Positions 7,659-16,632 are shown, counted from the stretch's first letter. The stretch: DNA of 32,680 nucleotides from UBA5972 sp964588725 (GCA_964588725.1 CAZPQL010000034.1:1-32680); one strand, 5' to 3'. Made by a program: numbers and translations. Notes: generated from the letters alone by a model not told the origin.

Positions 7659-8459
7659 ATGGCGTCGCGCGCATCAAAAAAGCCGGTTTGGGTGGTGGAT
7701 AAGGAACGCCAAAAGCGCGGGGTCGACGCCCGCAGTCTGTGGCTGTTCGGCATTCACGCGGTGCGTGATGCGCTGAAAAATCCGGCGCGGCGCAAAGAGC
7801 GCCTGATCGTCACCAAAAATGCGCTTGACCGTCTGCGCGACGACATCGACGCCGCCGGGTTGACCCCGGAAATCTGTGACGCGCGGCAGTTTTCGGCGCC
7901 GCTGGAGCCGCAGGCCGTGCATCAGGGCGCGGCGCTTGAGGTCAGGCCGCTGGACTGGGGTTCGGTGTCCGAAATCTGCGCCCCCAGGGGCGACACACCG
8001 CTGGTCATTCTGTTGGACCGGGTCAGCGACCCGCACAACGTTGGCGCTGTCCTGCGCAGCGCCGAAGTGTTTGGCGCGCGGGCCGTAATCGCCACCACGC
8101 GCCACGCGGCACCTGAAACCGGTGCGCTGGCCAAAACAGCGTCGGGCGCGCTGGAACGACAACCGTATTTGCGGGTGCAAAACCTTGCCGGCGCCATGCG
8201 CGCATTACAGCAAATGGGCTATTACCTGATCGGGCTGGATGGCGAGGCTGACCACACATTTGACGATGCACTGGCCAAACGCCCCGACCTGCCGCTGGCC
8301 GTTGTTTTGGGCGCAGAAGGCCCCGGACTGCGGGCGTTGAGCAAAACCAACTGCGATGCGCTGGCGCGAATTGAATACGCCGGTGATTTTGGCTCGCTCA
8401 ACGTATCCAACGCCGCCGCAGTGGCGCTTTATGCCGCGTCCAAACATCTGCGCGGCTGA
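7659..8459 (+). CDS. rlmB: 23S rRNA (guanosine-2'-O-)-methyltransferase RlmB (SPOUT family)
   Basis: 266 residues. An N-terminal substrate-binding domain (WLFGIHAVRDALKNPARRK) is followed by a SpoU-type SPOUT domain. Its three motifs are visible: DRVSDPHNVGAVLRS at about residues 120-134, LGAEGPGL at about 217-224, and SLNVSNAAAVALY near 246-257. These form the trefoil-knot SAM site and the dimer interface. The family methylates the ribose of G2251 in the 23S P-loop (E. coli numbering). The ATG at 7659 has AAAGGTGG about 7 nt upstream; a TTG at 7653 is in frame but overlaps that site. The divergent pairing with tRNA-Tyr is one I recall from related genomes. Confidence 0.92.
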   Translation: MASRASKKPVWVVDKERQKRGVDARSLWLFGIHAVRDALKNPARRKERLIVTKNALDRLRDDIDAAGLTPEICDARQFSAPLEPQAVHQGAALEVRPLDWGSVSEICAPRGDTPLVILLDRVSDPHNVGAVLRSAEVFGARAVIATTRHAAPETGALAKTASGALERQPYLRVQNLAGAMRALQQMGYYLIGLDGEADHTFDDALAKRPDLPLAVVLGAEGPGLRALSKTNCDALARIEYAGDFGSLNVSNAAAVALYAASKHLRG

Positions 8460-8525
8460 TCGCCACGCATCACAATTTTTTGAGTGTCCCTTTTATTGGC
8501 CGGGTGTGACATTATTTGTTTAAGC

Positions 8526-8613
8526 GAGGCGCAGCTTGGAACTCTGTGCCTCTCATCACTGTCCCTCGTTCCGAACTGGCGCCCGCCGCACCCCCCGCTG
8601 CGGGCGCTTTTTT
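8526..8613 (+). ncRNA. Candidate small RNA downstream of rlmB (hairpin, linker, intrinsic terminator)
   Basis: The 191 nt between rlmB and the CoA-binding gene hold no reading frame that I trust, but they hold clear RNA structure. GAGGCGCAG (8526-8534) pairs with CTGTGCCTC (8544-8552) over 9 bp including one G-U, with a 9-nt loop. A linker of 26 nt follows, then a perfect 8-bp terminator stem with a C-rich loop (containing ACCCCCC) and six Ts. The 5' end is uncertain; I see no convincing promoter boxes, only AT-rich sequence around 8471-8524. The C-rich loop could contact Shine-Dalgarno-like sequences, but that is inference. It could equally be the structured 3' UTR of rlmB. Confidence 0.4.
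8579..8613 (+). terminator. Rho-independent terminator
   Basis: GCGCCCGC (8579-8586) and GCGGGCGC (8600-8607) form a perfect 8-bp stem with a 13-nt loop, followed by TTTTTT (8608-8613). It ends transcription from rlmB or from the candidate small RNA, 38 nt ahead of the next start codon. Confidence 0.9.
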
Positions 8614-8650
8614 ATGGCGTTCCACCGGTGACGTGGTCTAAGTCAGGGCT

Positions 8651-9130
8651 ATGAGCACTGAAATAACCGATGAATTGCTGCGCGACATTCTGAAGCCACC
8701 CAAGGTGCTGGCCTGCGTGGGGGTGTCGGTAAACCCGTTGCGACCTTCTTATTTCGTGGCGCGATATCTGTCGTTGCGGGGTTTTCGGGTGATTCCGGTC
8801 AATCCGGGTCAGGCCGGCAAAGAACTGTTCGGCGAGGTTATTCATGCGTCGCTCAAAGATATTCCCGCTGATATTGACGTGGATATTGTCGATATCTTCC
8901 GCCGCTCTGAACACGTCGTGCCGATCGTCAAAGAGGCACTGGCGCGGTTTGAACATCTATCGACGATCTGGATGCAAATCGGGGTAATGAATGACGAGGC
9001 CGCTGCATTGGCGCGTGCGCGCGGTCTTACCGTTATTCAGAACCGCTGTCCGAAAATCGAATATCAACGCCTGAACGGCGAGCTGCGCATGGGCGGGTTC
9101 AATACCGGAATTATTTCGTCAAAAATCTGA
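8651..9130 (+). CDS. CoA-binding domain protein (YccU-like)
   Basis: 159 residues, a single Rossmann-type CoA_binding_2 domain. Typical segments are VLACVGVSVNPLRPSYFVAR near the N-terminus, IPVNPGQAGKELFG, VDIVDIFRRSEHV, and the C-terminal IQNRCPKIEYQRL. Such proteins resemble the CoA-binding domain of succinyl-CoA synthetase, but their biochemical role is not established. The ATG at 8651 follows a terminator, so the gene probably has its own promoter. metY starts 65 nt downstream on the same strand, and I recall this pairing from other Rhodobacterales, which hints at a link with sulfur amino acid or acyl-CoA metabolism. Only the fold is assigned with confidence. Confidence 0.85.
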   Translation: MSTEITDELLRDILKPPKVLACVGVSVNPLRPSYFVARYLSLRGFRVIPVNPGQAGKELFGEVIHASLKDIPADIDVDIVDIFRRSEHVVPIVKEALARFEHLSTIWMQIGVMNDEAAALARARGLTVIQNRCPKIEYQRLNGELRMGGFNTGIISSKI

Positions 9131-9195
9131 CTTGGACAGTTGAAGACCGCCCCGCTTCGCCATAACCTTTTCGTGATAATTGAAAAGGAATCCCC

Positions 9196-10488
9196 ATGTC
9201 CGATACACCAACCTACGGTTTTGACACGCTGCAAATTCACGCCGGTGCACGGCCCGATCCGGCCACCGGTGCGCGGCAAACGCCGATTTACCAAACCACG
9301 GCTTACGTGTTTCGTGACGCCGAACACGCGGCGGCTTTGTTTAACCTGCAGGAAGTCGGTTATATTTACTCGCGCCTGACCAACCCCACTGTCGCGGTTT
9401 TGCAAGAGCGTGTCGCCGCTTTGGAAGGCGGCGTCGGCGCAGTGGCCTGCTCATCAGGGCACGCAGCACAAATCATGGCACTGTTTCCGCTGATGGCACC
9501 GGGCCGGAACGTGGTGGTGTCGACGCGGCTGTACGGTGGTTCGGTGACGCAGTTTTCCCAAACCATCAAACGCTTTGGCTGGTCTGCGACGTTCGTTGAT
9601 ATCGACGACATGGCGGCCATCAAAGCCGCCTGTAACACCGACACGCGCGCGATTTTCTGTGAAAGTATCGCCAACCCGGGCGGCCACATTGCCGATCTGG
9701 ATGCCATTGCTGCTGTCGCTGACGAGGTTGGGATACCCCTGATCGTCGACAACACATCAGCCACGCCGTACCTGTGCCGCCCGATAGAACACGGGGCCAC
9801 GCTGGTAGTGCATTCGGCGACCAAATACCTGACCGGCAACGGCACGGTGACCGGCGGCGTTGTTGTGGATTCGGGGCAGTTCGACTGGTCGGCAAGCGAT
9901 AAATTCCCGTCGCTGTCCGCGCCCGAACCGGCGTACCACGGGCTGAAGTTTCACGAAACATTCGGCAATCTGGCCTTTACGTTTCACGGTATCGCCATCG
10001 GGCTGCGTGATCTGGGTATGACGCTGAACCCGCAGGCGGCGCATTATACGCTCATGGGGATCGAAACGCTAAGCCTGCGCATGGAACGCCACGTTGAAAA
10101 CGCCGAAATTTTGGCGGCGTGGCTGGAAAAAGACCCACGCGTCGATTTTGTCACCTACGCGGGCCTGCCCTCGTCGCCTTATCACGCGCGCATCAAAGAC
10201 ATCTGCCCCAAAGGCGCAGGCGCTTTGTTTACGTTCGCCATCAAGGGCGGCTACGACGCCTGTGTCAAACTGGTGAACAATCTGGAAATTTTCAGCCATG
10301 TGGCCAATTTGGGCGACGCGCGTTCGCTTGTCATCCACTCGGCGTCGACCACGCACCGGCAATTGACCACTGCTCAGCAAGAAGCCGCCGGAGCGGCCCC
10401 AAACGTCGTACGGCTATCCATTGGAATCGAAGACGTGGACGATCTGAAAGCGGATCTGGATCGGGCGCTGACCATGGCCACCGCTTAG
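9196..10488 (+). CDS. metY: O-acetylhomoserine aminocarboxypropyltransferase (sulfhydrylase)
   Basis: 430 residues, the usual MetY length and longer than the roughly 390 of cystathionine gamma-synthases. It is a Cys/Met-metabolism PLP enzyme. FDTLQIHAGARPDP and QTPIYQTTAYVF open it, TNPTVAVLQERVAALEGG follows, and the PLP lysine is K210 in HSATKYLTGNG. It makes homocysteine from O-acetylhomoserine and sulfide (or methionine with methanethiol), in the cytoplasm. The ATG at 9196 has AAAAGGAA upstream at good spacing. It follows the CoA-binding gene. The 65-nt leader shows no SAM-II or SAM/SAH riboswitch that I can recognise. It faces the SIMPL gene convergently, with 18 nt between the stops. 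Confidence 0.93.
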   Translation: MSDTPTYGFDTLQIHAGARPDPATGARQTPIYQTTAYVFRDAEHAAALFNLQEVGYIYSRLTNPTVAVLQERVAALEGGVGAVACSSGHAAQIMALFPLMAPGRNVVVSTRLYGGSVTQFSQTIKRFGWSATFVDIDDMAAIKAACNTDTRAIFCESIANPGGHIADLDAIAAVADEVGIPLIVDNTSATPYLCRPIEHGATLVVHSATKYLTGNGTVTGGVVVDSGQFDWSASDKFPSLSAPEPAYHGLKFHETFGNLAFTFHGIAIGLRDLGMTLNPQAAHYTLMGIETLSLRMERHVENAEILAAWLEKDPRVDFVTYAGLPSSPYHARIKDICPKGAGALFTFAIKGGYDACVKLVNNLEIFSHVANLGDARSLVIHSASTTHRQLTTAQQEAAGAAPNVVRLSIGIEDVDDLKADLDRALTMATA

Positions 10489-10506
10489 GCTTGCGGCCCT
10501 TTGGTC

Positions 10507-11193
10507 CTAATTTAACAACTCAAAAACGATCGTCACTTTGGCGCTGACGGTCAGGTCGCCCTCTGCAATGGGCAGCTGGTCAAGCGCCAAAGCCTGAACA
10601 CGGTAATTTGGGTTGGGTACTGATCCGGTTTCTTCGATTGAAAGTATATCGCCAACAGCGATGTTAGCCGCGCGTGCGTGGACGGCGGCTTTGCGGATTG
10701 CTTCCTTGACGGCCAGCACCCGCGCACGGTCCAGCAATGGCTTTGGGTCGGCGATGGCGAATCGAATTCCGTCGATCCGGTTGACGCCGGCATTGGTCAT
10801 CGCGTCCACAATCTGTCCCAATTCGTTCAGATCACGTACGGTCACGTCCAACAGATTACCGGCAAGGTATCCGGTAATTTTCAAAGGCGCGTCGGCAGTG
10901 CTGTTTTGGGACTGCCACCTCGGTTGCAACGACAACTGGCTGGTGCGCATGTCGCCCTGCGCCACACCGGCAGTTGCCAACGCGGCAAAAATCGCCTGCA
11001 GCCGTACAATACTTTGGTCAAGCGCCTGCGCCGCCGTTGGCCCCGTTTCATCGACCCCAAGTACAATTGTTGCCATATTCGGCGGAATGCCGACCTGACC
11101 GACACCGGTCATCGTAATGGTGCCTGACTGCGCGGCAAAACCTTGCGCGGTCAATGACATAACCACCAGCAAGCAGGATATTATGTGTCGCAT
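10507..11193 (-). CDS. SIMPL-domain (DUF541) exported protein
   Basis: 228 residues. A signal peptide (MRHIISCLLVVMSLTAQGFA) is followed by a SIMPL domain: ITMTGVGQVGIPPNMATIVL at the start, AQALDQSIVRLQAIFAAL, then NELGQIVDAMTNAGVNRIDG and the closing AEGDLTVSAKVTIVFEL. The family (Oxidative-stress-defence/YggE-like) is periplasmic or outer-surface and poorly understood. The ATG at 11193 has GGGAG about 6 nt upstream. A longer frame extends to 11277, but that would bury the signal peptide. The gene is convergent with metY and divergent from the large membrane protein at 11359. Confidence 0.88.
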   Translation of the reverse strand: MRHIISCLLVVMSLTAQGFAAQSGTITMTGVGQVGIPPNMATIVLGVDETGPTAAQALDQSIVRLQAIFAALATAGVAQGDMRTSQLSLQPRWQSQNSTADAPLKITGYLAGNLLDVTVRDLNELGQIVDAMTNAGVNRIDGIRFAIADPKPLLDRARVLAVKEAIRKAAVHARAANIAVGDILSIEETGSVPNPNYRVQALALDQLPIAEGDLTVSAKVTIVFELLN

Positions 11194-11358
11194 GGGGCGC
11201 TCCCTTGGTTCAAGACAAAAACCATTGCCGCGTCGGCCGTGAAATTTCAAGTCCCCGATCTTTGAATGCTGGCGCATTGGGCAAATTCTTGCTAAACTGT
11301 GGGCGGTGGATTAATCTTGGACTCCATTTGGGTGTCTGCAGCGCGTATACTGATCGTT

Positions 11359-13704
11359 ATGAAACCAAATTTTGCCCTGAACCTATCACACGAAGGCATC
11401 GTGCTTTTGCACCGGTCGCCGCATGGTGCCTGGACAGAAGTTGGCGATGTGTCGCTCAACGACGCCAATTTTGCCGAAAGCCTGTCGTTTTTACGCAGCA
11501 CTGCTGTCGGGCTGGAGGGCAAAGGATTCGGCACCAAGCTGATCATCCCTGCGTCGCAGGTTCTGTATACGATCGTTGACGCACCCGGTCCAAGCGATGC
11601 GGCGCGAAAGTCACAGATCACTGCGGCGCTGGAAGATCAGACACCCTACCCGGTCGCCGACCTGGTGTTCGACTGGCGAAACGTGGACGGACGGGTTGAA
11701 GTTGCGGTCATTGCCACAGAAACGCTGGACGAGGCCGAGGAATTCGCCGTAGATCACCGGTTCAATCCGCTGTGCTTTACATCCCACTCCCAGGAAGACG
11801 GCGACGCCTGGGAGCCATTTTTCGGACCGACCGATTACGCGATCGCAGTTCTTGGTCCTGACGTCGTCGTGCGCGACGCGCCCGACGCTGCACCCGCAGA
11901 GGCTGAGACCCACAGCGACGCACGGTTGACAGACGTTGAACCCGAACCGGATATCGGCGCGCCTTTTGTGTCGCGCCGTCCCGTACCTGCGACCGACAAA
12001 ATTACGTCGCCAGATCCGACGCCAAAGCTGCGTGCCAGCCCGCGTTTCAATCTTGGAGACGGTGTTGACGGTACATCTGAAGCACCTCAGACTGCGGACG
12101 CCGCACAGGATAAACCCCAAAGTCCGGTCGTTAATCCGCCTGAAGAGACGCACGCCACACCCCCAAATACGCGTTCGCAAAAGCAGGCGGTCGCTGACAG
12201 GCTGCGCCTGACGGGTGCCGCGCTCAAAACTACGGCTGCCAGGCTGCGCGCGGCCCTGACGCGACGCAAAACGGCCAAACCGGTCAAATCACTGGAAGAG
12301 GCGATTACAACGCCGTCCGAGATCGCGACACCACCGAAAGCATTTGCCGCTTTTCTGGGCCTGAGTAGAACGGCGCGTCTGGTGATTGGCACCGGCGTCG
12401 CCGTGCTGCTGGTGGGTGCAGTTCTGGCGGCGCTATTGTGGACGGGCGTGCCGCTGCCGCTGACCCGGCAAGAACCGGCAACGACCGACGCGGCGTTTCC
12501 TGTGACGCAGGGACCGCCAACCATTGACCAGCACGCCCGACCACGCCCTGACAACCTTGACATTACCCACGCACCGACGCCGCCCTCACCAGAGACGCTG
12601 GCGCGCACCCGCCCCGAACCACGAAACGCAAACGAAGGCGGGTTTGACCCCGATCTGGGCCGACCGGACACCGTCGATCCGGTCACCGAACTCACGCAGC
12701 AAGAGCTGGACGACATTCGCTCGGCTGGTCTGGCGCCGCCCAGTCTTGAGGAATCTTCGGAAGGTCAAGAGGCCGACAGCACCACCACCGAATTGACACC
12801 GGCGCAAATTTCGCAACTTTACGCCGATAGCGGGATACTGCAGGCCCTGACCGGCCTGCGCCCCACCGACGCCAAGCCAGAACGCGACGACATATTCGTG
12901 TCACAGGTCGATCTGGCACTTGAATCTGACGATGCCAACGCGTTACCGGATTTCAGTACCGGCCCGCAGGACGACCGACCGGCGGCGCGTCTTTCGCCGG
13001 TGCCGCCGGACACGACATTCGATTTCGATCCACGCGGGCTGGTCATTGCCACCGCCGACGGCGCGCTTAACCCCGACGGGCTGTTGATTTTCAAAGGCCG
13101 CCCCGCTGTCGCGCCGCCCGACAAACCGGCGCGCGAAGCACTGGTACCGCCCGATCCGCTGGCCGACGCGAAACCACGTGCGCGTCCTGAAGACTTGAAA
13201 ACCGGCGAGGACGCCATCTTTGTTCAGGGACGTCTGACCCTGTCACAGCTGCGCGCCAAACGGCCCAAACAGCGCCCGAAATCTGAACAAACCCTGCAGG
13301 ACACCTCGGGCGGCGCCGCTACCGAACTGGCGGTAAACGCGTCGATCCAACCCGGCCAACGCCCCGGTGATTTTGCCGAAAAAGTCGAAAAGATAAAAAC
13401 GCAGCTCGCCGCGCTGACACCTTCGGACACGCCTGACACGAATGCCGGACCAATCATTCCGACGCGTGCGTCGGTGGCCAAACTGGCGACAGACAAGAAC
13501 GTGCTTAACCGAAGCAAGCTGAACCTCATCGGCGTTTACGGCACCACCAGCAAACGCCGCGCGCTGCTACGCCTGCCATCGGGGCGTTTCGTCAAAGTCG
13601 AAATCGGCGACCGTATCGACGGTGGCCGTGTCGCAGCGATCGACGAAAACTCGTTGCGCTATGTCAAAAGCGGGCGCAACCGGCTTTTGAAAATACCCCA
13701 GTAA
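11359..13704 (+). CDS. Large bitopic membrane protein with PilM/GspL-like N-terminus and GspC/PilP-like C-terminus
   Basis: 781 residues. The first ~150 (FALNLSHEGIVLLHR, LIIPASQVLYTIVDAPGP, ALEDQTPYPVADLVFDW) resemble the cytoplasmic actin-like part of PilM/GspL proteins. A charged, Pro/Ala-rich linker leads to one transmembrane helix at about residues 339-362 (LVIGTGVAVLLVGAVLAALL). A long acidic, proline-rich periplasmic region follows. The last ~60 residues (LNLIGVYGTTSKRRALLRLP, then IGDRIDGGRVAAI) resemble the homology region of GspC/PilP proteins. I recall close relatives only in Rhodobacteraceae, annotated hypothetical. No other secretion or pilus gene lies nearby. The ATG at 11359 was preferred to the GTG at 11299 because it opens directly on the conserved domain; its ribosome-binding site is weak. 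The role is unknown, and the domain resemblance is by eye. Confidence 0.8.
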   Translation: MKPNFALNLSHEGIVLLHRSPHGAWTEVGDVSLNDANFAESLSFLRSTAVGLEGKGFGTKLIIPASQVLYTIVDAPGPSDAARKSQITAALEDQTPYPVADLVFDWRNVDGRVEVAVIATETLDEAEEFAVDHRFNPLCFTSHSQEDGDAWEPFFGPTDYAIAVLGPDVVVRDAPDAAPAEAETHSDARLTDVEPEPDIGAPFVSRRPVPATDKITSPDPTPKLRASPRFNLGDGVDGTSEAPQTADAAQDKPQSPVVNPPEETHATPPNTRSQKQAVADRLRLTGAALKTTAARLRAALTRRKTAKPVKSLEEAITTPSEIATPPKAFAAFLGLSRTARLVIGTGVAVLLVGAVLAALLWTGVPLPLTRQEPATTDAAFPVTQGPPTIDQHARPRPDNLDITHAPTPPSPETLARTRPEPRNANEGGFDPDLGRPDTVDPVTELTQQELDDIRSAGLAPPSLEESSEGQEADSTTTELTPAQISQLYADSGILQALTGLRPTDAKPERDDIFVSQVDLALESDDANALPDFSTGPQDDRPAARLSPVPPDTTFDFDPRGLVIATADGALNPDGLLIFKGRPAVAPPDKPAREALVPPDPLADAKPRARPEDLKTGEDAIFVQGRLTLSQLRAKRPKQRPKSEQTLQDTSGGAATELAVNASIQPGQRPGDFAEKVEKIKTQLAALTPSDTPDTNAGPIIPTRASVAKLATDKNVLNRSKLNLIGVYGTTSKRRALLRLPSGRFVKVEIGDRIDGGRVAAIDENSLRYVKSGRNRLLKIPQ

Positions 13705-13752
13705 AACCGTTTTCCTGTTGGCGCCAATATCCCCGCCGGTGCCATAGCAGCC

Positions 13753-15135
13753 CTACAACAGCAGCATTGCCGCGAGGCCCAGAAACGCCAGAAATCCGAC
13801 GATATCGGTCACAGTCGTCACGAACGCGCCCGAAGCCAGAGCCGGATCGATGTTCAACCGATCCAGCCCAATGGGTATCAGCACCCCGGCCAGCCCGGCC
13901 ACCAGCATATTGGCCACCATCGCCAGTGCCAGCACGACGCCCAGCATGGGTGAACCAAACCATAAAACACCGACGCCGCCGATCAACAGCGCAAACATCA
14001 GCCCGTTCAGCATACCCACAAACGACTCGCGGCGGATCACGCGCCACATGTTGGCCCCGGTCAGGTCTTTGGTGGCAATCGCGCGCACAGCCACGGTCAG
14101 CGACTGTGTGCCGGCGTTGCCGCCCATGGAGGCCACAATCGGCAACAGTACCGCCAGCGCCACAATTGCCTCGATGGTTTGGGTAAACTGCGCGATCACA
14201 ACCGACGCCAGTATCGAGGTAACAAGATTGACCGCCAGCCACGGGAAACGTCGTCTCGTGGTTTGAAAAACCCTTTGTGTCAATCGTTCCTCGCCCAGCC
14301 CTGCAAGGCGCATCAGGTCTTCTTCGGCCTCCTCGTCGAGAACCTCCATCGCGTCGTCGATCAGAATAACGCCGACCAAACGGTCGTCGCTGTCGACAAC
14401 GGGCGCCGACACCATGTGGTACTGGTTGAACGCATAGGCGACGTCCTCGCGGTTCTGCAAAACCGGTATCGTGCGAAAATCGTCTTCCATGATGTCCACG
14501 AGTTCCACATCGCGTTTGGAGGCCATCAGCGCGCTCAGCGGCACCATGCCCACCGGTCGCATGCGCGGATCGACAATCACAACGTTATAAAAATTTTCCG
14601 GCAAATCGACTTCTTCGCGCAAATAGTCGATCGCCTGCCCGACTTGCCAGTGCGTCGGTGCCTTGACCAGCCTGCGCTGCATCAGACGCCCGGCGGACTC
14701 TTCGGGAAAAGACAGTGACTGCTCAACCGCGACGCGGTCGGTGTCTTCCAGCGCATCCAGAACCGCAGCGGTTTGCGGGTCGTTCAGATCTTCGACGATC
14801 TCGACCAGTTCGTCGGTTTCAAGGTCTCGCACCGCCTCGCGCAGCACCGTGGTGGGCAGGTATTCAAGAATTTCCTCACGCGCGCCTTCGTCGAGTTCTG
14901 ACAACACATCGCCGTCAAGCCCGGCATCCCAAAGCGTCAGCAGGTCACGCCGTTCGGTCGCGCTTATCTGCTCGAGCAGATCGGCAATGTCAGCGGCGTG
15001 GTAAGGCTGCAATAAACGCGCAAGCGCGGCGCGATCTCCGCTTTCAACCGTATCAAGAACGGCATCAATGGCGTCGCTGGCCAGCGCATAAGCGTCTTCG
15101 GATTCGGGCTGAACCGTCTCAACGGGTGTGGTCAT
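13753..15135 (-). CDS. mgtE: Magnesium transporter MgtE
   Basis: 460 residues with the full MgtE layout. An acidic N-terminal superhelical domain covers about residues 15-140 (LLQPYHAADIADLLEQ, LDEGAREEILEYLP). A tandem CBS pair follows at about 140-270 (FYNVVIVDPRMRPVGMVPLS, VSAPVVDSDDRLVGVILIDD). Five membrane segments follow from about 300 (LVTSILASVVIAQF). The pore signature PIVASMGGNAGTQSL is present. It is an inner-membrane Mg2+ channel gated by Mg2+ binding to the cytosolic domains. The ATG at 15135 has GAGGG about 8 nt upstream; longer in-frame starts lack this. No M-box-like leader is visible. It is divergent from guaD and convergent with the gene at 11359. Confidence 0.95.
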   Translation of the reverse strand: MTTPVETVQPESEDAYALASDAIDAVLDTVESGDRAALARLLQPYHAADIADLLEQISATERRDLLTLWDAGLDGDVLSELDEGAREEILEYLPTTVLREAVRDLETDELVEIVEDLNDPQTAAVLDALEDTDRVAVEQSLSFPEESAGRLMQRRLVKAPTHWQVGQAIDYLREEVDLPENFYNVVIVDPRMRPVGMVPLSALMASKRDVELVDIMEDDFRTIPVLQNREDVAYAFNQYHMVSAPVVDSDDRLVGVILIDDAMEVLDEEAEEDLMRLAGLGEERLTQRVFQTTRRRFPWLAVNLVTSILASVVIAQFTQTIEAIVALAVLLPIVASMGGNAGTQSLTVAVRAIATKDLTGANMWRVIRRESFVGMLNGLMFALLIGGVGVLWFGSPMLGVVLALAMVANMLVAGLAGVLIPIGLDRLNIDPALASGAFVTTVTDIVGFLAFLGLAAMLLL

Positions 15136-15251
15136 GGTGCTGCCCTCATATTGCGGCCCGAATATCCAAGACGCGTAACATTCCGACGCGCGTGGGGCAA
15201 CCAACAGGATTGCCGGTTTACGCCGCGCCGTCGGCCTTTTAGGCTTGGCCC

Positions 15252-16544
15252 ATGGACACGCCCGACAAACTGCTCTTAGGCCAGACGCTCAGCTTCATTG
15301 CGGACCCGTTTTCGGTGGGGCCCGAACAGGCCGCCATACATGAACCACACGGTGCAGTTCTGGTGCGCGCCGGAAAAATCGCTGAACTGGGGGTCGGCGA
15401 AGACCTGCGCCGTGCCCATCCGCGTGCGACGGTTTTTGATTATGGTGACAAATTGATCACCGCCGGATTTATTGACGCGCACGTTCATTACCCGCAAACC
15501 GGCATCATCGCCAGTTGGGGCAAGCAGCTGATTGATTGGCTGAACACCTATACTTTCCCCGAAGAAGCGCGCTTTGGCGATCCCGGGGTCGCCGCGCAGG
15601 TCGCTGAGACCTACTTTGACCTGGCCCTGGCGAACGGCACTACCAGCATGTGCAGTTTTTGCACCATCCACCCGGCAAGCGTGAACGCCTATTTTGCTGC
15701 CGCGCGGGCCCGTGGTCTGCGTGTCGCCGGAGGCAAGACCTGCATGGACCGCAACGCGCCGGACAATTTACGCGATACGGCGCAATCGGCTTACGACGAT
15801 AGCAAAAAACTGGCAGACAAATGGCACGGTATCGACCGCCTGACTTATGCAATCACACCGCGGTTTTCGCCAACCTCAACCGAAGAACAGCTCGCCGCTA
15901 TGGGCGCGCTTTGGGTTGAACGCCCCGATTGTCTGATGCAAACCCACCTTAGCGAACAGCATTCCGAAATCGCGTGGGTGCGCGACCTGTTTCCGGACGC
16001 GCGCGACTATCTTGAAACATATGAAAAACACGGGCTGATCGGGCAAGGCGCAATTTTTGGGCACGCGATCCATTTAGAGCCGCGCGAAAAATCCCGTCTG
16101 CTTGAAAGCGGATCGGCGCTGGTGCATTGCCCGACGTCCAACACGTTCATCGGCTCGGGGCTGTTTGACATGGACGGGCTTAAAGCGGCCGGTCACACCA
16201 TCGGGCTGGCCACAGACACCGGTGGCGGTTCGTCATTTTCGATGCTGCGCACCATGGCGGCGGCTTACGAAATCGGTCAGCTCAACGGTACCGCGCTGCA
16301 TCCGGCGCAGCTTTATTGGCTGGCTACCGTCGGGTCGGCGACGGCGCTGGGCATGGCGCGAAACGTCGGCAATCTGGCCAGTGGAATGGAGGCCGATCTG
16401 CATGTCATCGATCTGGCTTCTACACCGGTTATTGCGCAGCGCGCAGGACGCGCCAGCAATTTCTGGGAGGCTCTGTTCCCGACAATCATGATGGGCGACG
16501 ACCGCGCAACGCACGCGGTCTGGGTCAACGGGGCGCCCGTCTGA
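15252..16544 (+). CDS. guaD: Guanine deaminase
   Basis: 430 residues, an amidohydrolase-superfamily enzyme of the guanine deaminase type. Metal ligands are visible as H77-x-H79 in DAHVHYPQTG, H232 in QTHLSE, a His in IFGHAIHL, and D322 in ATDTGGGSSFSML. The segments SWGKQLIDWLNTYTFPEE and GLRVAGGKTCMDRNAP are characteristic of guanine deaminases. It hydrolyses guanine to xanthine and ammonia in the cytoplasm. The ATG at 15252 is the only sensible start. It is followed by a terminator and then by an NCS2 permease on the same strand. With the 8-oxoguanine deaminase at 19170-20507 it defines a purine catabolic region. Confidence 0.93.
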   Translation: MDTPDKLLLGQTLSFIADPFSVGPEQAAIHEPHGAVLVRAGKIAELGVGEDLRRAHPRATVFDYGDKLITAGFIDAHVHYPQTGIIASWGKQLIDWLNTYTFPEEARFGDPGVAAQVAETYFDLALANGTTSMCSFCTIHPASVNAYFAAARARGLRVAGGKTCMDRNAPDNLRDTAQSAYDDSKKLADKWHGIDRLTYAITPRFSPTSTEEQLAAMGALWVERPDCLMQTHLSEQHSEIAWVRDLFPDARDYLETYEKHGLIGQGAIFGHAIHLEPREKSRLLESGSALVHCPTSNTFIGSGLFDMDGLKAAGHTIGLATDTGGGSSFSMLRTMAAAYEIGQLNGTALHPAQLYWLATVGSATALGMARNVGNLASGMEADLHVIDLASTPVIAQRAGRASNFWEALFPTIMMGDDRATHAVWVNGAPV

Positions 16545-16603
16545 CCGCTGCATTTCGACAAAACTTATTTACGCCTACACGATCTCGTGATAAAATTCGC
16601 ATT

Positions 16604-16632
16604 AAGCCGCAAAATGTTTTGCGGCTTTTTTT
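16604..16632 (+). terminator. Rho-independent terminator after guaD
   Basis: AAGCCGCAAAA (16604-16614) and TTTTGCGGCTT (16617-16627) form a near-continuous perfect stem, extended by a T run to 16632. It separates guaD from the permease 48 nt further on, so the permease either has its own promoter or depends on read-through. Confidence 0.85.

Noticed and set aside
9131..9195. SAM-type riboswitch upstream of metY
   Set aside because: The 65-nt leader shows none of the pseudoknot segments I know for SAM-II or SAM/SAH elements, and it is short for one.
12087..12716. Long minus-strand open frame (209 codons) inside the 11359-13704 gene
   Set aside because: It is serine/valine-rich shadow translation of a GC-rich Pro/Ala linker, with no domain or ribosome-binding site.
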